DNA from: Candidatus Kappaea frigidicola
GTDB lineage: Bacteria > Omnitrophota > Gorgyraeia > JAGLLT01
NCBI GenBank assembly: GCA_030765555.1
Contig: JAVCCI010000079.1
Location: 1 to 19,586 of the forward strand
Length of the DNA stretch: 19,586 nucleotides
Direction of reading: 5' to 3'
Both the position numbers and the translations under genes were made by a program. Below are positions 17,037-19,586 of the stretch, in pieces; position 1 is the first letter of the stretch, and every line of letters begins with the position of its first letter. The notes beneath the pieces were generated by a model. That model ran no database searches. It had not been told where the DNA came from and was given only the letters and a program-made list of their open reading frames with translations.

Positions 17037-17423
17037 TTATTTGCTTAGGGAATCCTTAATTGTAGCGGGGATTGCTTTAGGCTTAAAACTCTTATCTACA
17101 CAAACAACATCTATCTTAGCTGAAGCCAAAAGCATATCATCCTTAAACATCTCCTGCTTAAAAATTAGTGAAGCTCTGTGACATTCAATGATCTCAGAAC
17201 AGATAGTTACATAATCACCACAAGAAGCAGATGCCTTATAATCTATCTCTACTCTTCTAATAGTAAAAAGAGTGTCCTGCTTGGATACCTGCGCTAAATC
17301 TATTCCGCAGGCTAGCATATATTCATAGCGACCCTCTTCGAATTGCTTTAGATAATTGCCATAATACATTACCTTTTCGCAATCAGTATCATGATAATAT
17401 ATTCTCTTTTTCATCTTGTGCAT
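17037..17423 (-). CDS. acyl-CoA thioesterase, YbgC/4HBT family
   Basis: A 128-residue single hotdog-fold protein. YYHDTDCEKVMYYGNYLKQF (9-28) is the 4HBT signature, with D14 at the position of the catalytic aspartate and NYLKQFEEGR leading into the central helix. Members hydrolyse short- or medium-chain acyl-CoA thioesters; YbgC associates with the Tol-Pal region or phospholipid enzymes in some bacteria, but no such neighbour is here. An in-frame ATG at 17414 (residue 4) is an equally good start, and neither has a proper Shine-Dalgarno. It stands alone between the groL terminator and the guaB3-like promoter. The substrate cannot be told from the sequence. Confidence 0.9.
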   Translation of the reverse strand: MHKMKKRIYYHDTDCEKVMYYGNYLKQFEEGRYEYMLACGIDLAQVSKQDTLFTIRRVEIDYKASASCGDYVTICSEIIECHRASLIFKQEMFKDDMLLASAKIDVVCVDKSFKPKAIPATIKDSLSK

Positions 17424-17431
17424 GATAATTC

Positions 17432-17437
17432 ATTATA
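17432..17437 (-). promoter_or_regulatory. possible -10 box for thioesterase gene
   Basis: A perfect TATAAT on the minus strand, eight bases before the ATG at 17423. There is no convincing -35 hexamer at 16-18 bp (TAGTGC at 17 bp) and no extended TG. If real, transcription would start within a few bases of the ATG, giving a leaderless or nearly leaderless mRNA. Weak evidence. Confidence 0.3.
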
Positions 17438-17480
17438 TCTTATTTCTCCAAAAAGCACTATTAAAATCTTGTGAATAAAT

Positions 17481-17510
17481 AAAAAAAGCCCCTCTATAAA
17501 GAGGGGCTTT
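17481..17510 (-). terminator. intrinsic terminator of groS-groL
   Basis: A perfect 11-bp inverted repeat, AAAGCCCCTCT / AGAGGGGCTTT (17485-17510) with a 4-base loop, followed on the minus strand by more T residues. It lies 34 bp after the groL stop. The T-run is on the minus-strand side only, so it terminates the heat-shock unit. Apart from this hairpin and the -10 candidate, the 120-bp gap 17424-17543 holds nothing I can recognise. Confidence 0.93.
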
Positions 17511-17543
17511 AAATGATCATTTTCTTTGATATCATAAGCGAAA

Positions 17544-19193
17544 TTACATCATTCCGCCCATACCACCCATGCCGCCCATTCCGCCAGCAGGCATTCCAGG
17601 CATCGCAGGTTTATCTTTTTCCGGTATATCAGTAATCAACGCTTCCGTTGTTAACATCAAGGATGCAATAGAAGAAGCATTTTCTAATGCATTTCTAGTC
17701 ACCTTTGTAGGATCAATTATACCAGCTTCAAGCATATTACCGAATACATCTTTCTGCACATCATAACCAAAAGCTAGCTCTTTAGATTCTTTGACTTTCT
17801 GAATTACAACAGCGCCATCCAAACCCGCATTAGTAGCCAACTGCCTGATAGGTTCTTCAAGAGCTCTTCTTACTATATTTACGGCTATCTTCTCATCACC
17901 CTTAAGATTTAATTCATCAAGAGCATTACCACAGCGCACTAAAGCAACTCCGCCACCAGGTACAATACCTTCCTCAACGGCTGCTCTAGTTGCATGTAGA
18001 GCATCTTCAACTCTAGCCTTCTTCTCTTTCATTTCAGTCTCAGTGGCAGCACCTACATTGATCACCGCAACACCACCCGAAAGCTTTGCCAATCTTTCCT
18101 GCAACTTCTCACTATCATATTCAGAATCAGAACTTTCAATTTGTTTTTTGATTTGAGAAATTCTTGCATTTATATCAGCAGACTTTCCAGCACCTTCAAT
18201 AATAGTTGTATTCTCTTTATCAACTGTTACCTTTTTAGCGCTACCCAAATGATCAAGACCAACGTTTTCTAATTTTATTCCGTGCTCTTCAGCAATAAAG
18301 GTTCCTCCAGTGATTATGGCAATATCTTCCATCATCGACTTCCTTCTATCGCCATATCCAGGAGCTTTAACTGTACAGCAATTCAAAGTGCCTCTCAATT
18401 TGTTAACTACCAATGTTGCCAGGGCTTCCCCTTCAACATCTTCTGTAATTATCAAAAGTGGTTTACCTGATTTTGCAATTTTCTCTAATAACGGGAGAAG
18501 ATCTTTCATTGAACTAATTTTCTTCTCATGAATTAATATATATGGACCTTCGAGTTCAGCTATCATTTTTTCACTATTAGTAGCAAAATATGGAGAACTA
18601 TAACCTTGATCAAATTGCATTCCTTCTACTACATCCAAAGTAGTATCAATGGATTTTGCTTCTTCAACTGTAATGACTCCATCCTTACCAACTTTTTCCA
18701 TAGCATTAGCAATCATATCACCAATAGCCATGTCGGAATTAGCTGCTATAGATGCAACTTGAGCAATTTCTTTTTTGTCTTTGATTGGCTTAGATATTTT
18801 TTTCAAGCCTTCAGTTACCTTCGCAACACAGGCCTCAATACCCCTTTATAATGACATAGGATTAGCACCTGCGGTTACGTTTCTTAAGCCCTCTCTGAAT
18901 ATAGCTTCTGCTAAAATAGTTGCTGTAGTTGTGCCATCCCCAGCCACATCAGAAGTTTTCTCAGCTACTTCTTTAACTAACTGAGCACCCATATTTTCAT
19001 ACGGATCCATTAATTCAATTTCTTTAGCAACAGTTACACCATCTTTTGTAATCGTTGGTGAACCAAATTTTTTGTCAATAACTACATTTCGTCCTTTAGG
19101 ACCAAGCGTAACTTTTACAGCTCTGGCCAATTGTTCCACACCTTTTAAAAGTGCGCGGCGACTTTCTTCATTGAATATTAATTGTTTTGCCAT
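17544..19193 (-). pseudogene. groL: chaperonin GroEL with in-frame TAA at codon 116
   Basis: 60-kDa chaperonin that folds proteins in an ATP-driven cage with GroES. Read through one TAA, the frame encodes 549 residues, the normal GroEL length, from MAKQLIFNEESRR to the typical GGM-repeat tail, and it stops at a normal TAA. Codons 1-115 hold GPKGRN (31-36) and the ATP-site GDGTTT (85-90). Codon 116 (18846-18848) is TAA where the family has lysine in PMSLKRG. Everything after it continues in the same frame, including VEDALHATRAAVEEG with the expected hydrolysis aspartate and VPGGGVAL. No bases are gained or lost: one A-to-T change explains it. As written neither part would work alone, since both contribute to the equatorial domain. 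A sequencing or assembly error, a recent mutation or read-through remain possible. AAGGAGG precedes the ATG; it lies 30 bp after groS. Confidence 0.9.
18846..18848 (-). other. premature in-frame TAA in groL
   Basis: Minus-strand codons read ATG TCA TTA TAA AGG GGT ATT; related GroEL proteins have Met-Ser/Asp-Leu-Lys-Arg-Gly-Ile here. A single base (T for A at the first codon position) turns AAA into TAA. The frame is identical on both sides. Confidence 0.93.
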
Positions 19194-19223
19194 TATATTC
19201 CTCCTTGAAATTAGGCTTTTAGC

Positions 19224-19514
19224 TTATTTTACTATTGCTAGGATATCTTCTTCTCTTGTGATTAAATAGGCTTCGCCTTTAGAATCAGTTACTTCTGTAC
19301 CTGAGTACTTTCCGAAAAGAACTATATCTCCTTTTGCTACTTCTGGTTTCTGACGACTTCCATCATCAAGTACCTTGCCCTGACCTACAGCAATAACTTC
19401 TGCCTGCTGCGGTTTTTCTTTTGCAGTATCAGGTAGATATATGCCACCCTTTGTCTTCTCTTCTGCCTCTAAAACTTTCAGTAACACTCTGTCACCTAAT
19501 GGTTTAATAGCCAT
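19224..19514 (-). CDS. groS: co-chaperonin GroES
   Basis: 10-kDa lid of the GroEL chaperonin, 96 residues, full length. The N-terminus IKPLGDRVLLKVLEAEEKT and the mobile loop TKGGIYLPDTAKEKPQ (21-36) that contacts GroEL are intact; the C-terminal VLFGKYSGTEV and ITREEDILAIV complete the fold. A strong GGAGGG stands seven to eight bases before the ATG. It is first of the groS-groL unit and is preceded by a CIRCE operator, so HrcA-controlled heat-shock expression is expected. Unlike groL, the gene shows no damage. Confidence 0.98.
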   Translation of the reverse strand: MAIKPLGDRVLLKVLEAEEKTKGGIYLPDTAKEKPQQAEVIAVGQGKVLDDGSRQKPEVAKGDIVLFGKYSGTEVTDSKGEAYLITREEDILAIVK

Positions 19515-19540
19515 TTAGTTACCCTCCTTTTTTTATTTAT

Positions 19541-19567
19541 TTAGCAGTCTTCCATATAGAGTGCTAA
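19541..19567 (-). promoter_or_regulatory. CIRCE operator (HrcA binding site)
   Basis: The minus strand reads TTAGCACTC, nine bases, then GACTGCTAA. The consensus is TTAGCACTC-N9-GAGTGCTAA, so the left arm is perfect and the right arm has one mismatch (C for G at its third position). It lies 27 bp before the groS ATG, between the expected transcription start and the ribosome binding site, the classical position. It implies an hrcA gene elsewhere in the genome. Confidence 0.92.
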
Positions 19568-19572
19568 TTGTA
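19567..19572 (-). promoter_or_regulatory. possible -10 box of groS promoter
   Basis: TACAAT on the minus strand abuts the CIRCE element by one base, a common arrangement for groE promoters. The matching -35 would fall beyond the window edge, so it cannot be confirmed. Confidence 0.35.
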
Positions 19573-19586
19573 GAGTAATCTTATAG

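Noticed and set aside
17544..18806. A separate short GroEL starting at TTG 18806
   Set aside because: The frame is the same as the first 115 codons, the region between them also encodes GroEL residues, and no Shine-Dalgarno precedes the TTG. It is the rear part of one gene interrupted by a stop.
18846..18848. TAA reassigned to a sense codon in this organism
   Set aside because: groL itself and ppdK, glyS, glyQ, aspS, phoH and others end in TAA at the expected family C-termini.
1..19586. Mobile elements, CRISPR arrays, tRNA or rRNA genes
   Set aside because: I found no repeats with regular spacing, transposase or integrase frames, cloverleaf sequences or rRNA segments; the window is continuous housekeeping coding DNA.

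Overview
This is an AT-rich bacterial chromosomal segment with every gene on the minus strand, so transcription runs from the high-coordinate end to the low. It is dense housekeeping DNA: no gap between genes exceeds about 135 bp, and I see no tRNA, rRNA, CRISPR array, insertion sequence or phage gene. The organism cannot be fixed from the sequence alone. A GuaB3-type protein, a DgkA-PAP2 fusion, a LysM lipoprotein and PPDK in a Firmicute-like gene order suggest an uncultured lineage such as Omnitrophota or a neighbouring group (low confidence).

In transcription order: (1) a heat-shock unit, groS-groL, headed by a CIRCE operator and closed by an intrinsic terminator; groL carries an in-frame TAA at codon 116. 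(2) A YbgC-like thioesterase, then a strong sigma70-type promoter that starts a long tight run: guaB3-like, aspS, LysM lipoprotein, phoH, pgpH, ybeY, dgkA-PAP2 fusion, DUF502, mgtE, recO. Spacings range from 29-bp overlaps to about 30-bp gaps, so this is probably one operon. (3) A second sigma70-type promoter in front of glyQ, followed by glyS, ppdK and a sigma-70 family factor that runs off the left edge of the window.

The order phoH-pgpH-ybeY-dgkA-(x)-recO-glyQ-glyS-(x)-sigma matches, as I remember it, the Bacillus subtilis phoH/yqfF/yqfG/dgkA/cdd/era/recO/glyQ/glyS/yqfL/dnaG/sigA region. Here DUF502-mgtE sits where cdd-era would be, and ppdK where the PPDK-regulator gene yqfL and dnaG would be. 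The genes serve translation and RNA maturation (aspS, glyQS, ybeY), envelope lipid and ion homeostasis (dgkA-PAP2, DUF502, mgtE), nucleotide signalling and purine metabolism (pgpH, guaB3-like), repair (recO), central carbon metabolism (ppdK) and transcription (sigma).

Most notable are the nonsense codon in an otherwise perfect groL, an AspRS without the GAD insertion domain of bacterial-type enzymes, a kinase-phosphatase fusion likely acting on undecaprenyl or diacylglycerol lipids, and a sigma factor with a lysine-rich tail. I see no evidence for a wholly new multi-gene system; the novelty is in variant housekeeping proteins.
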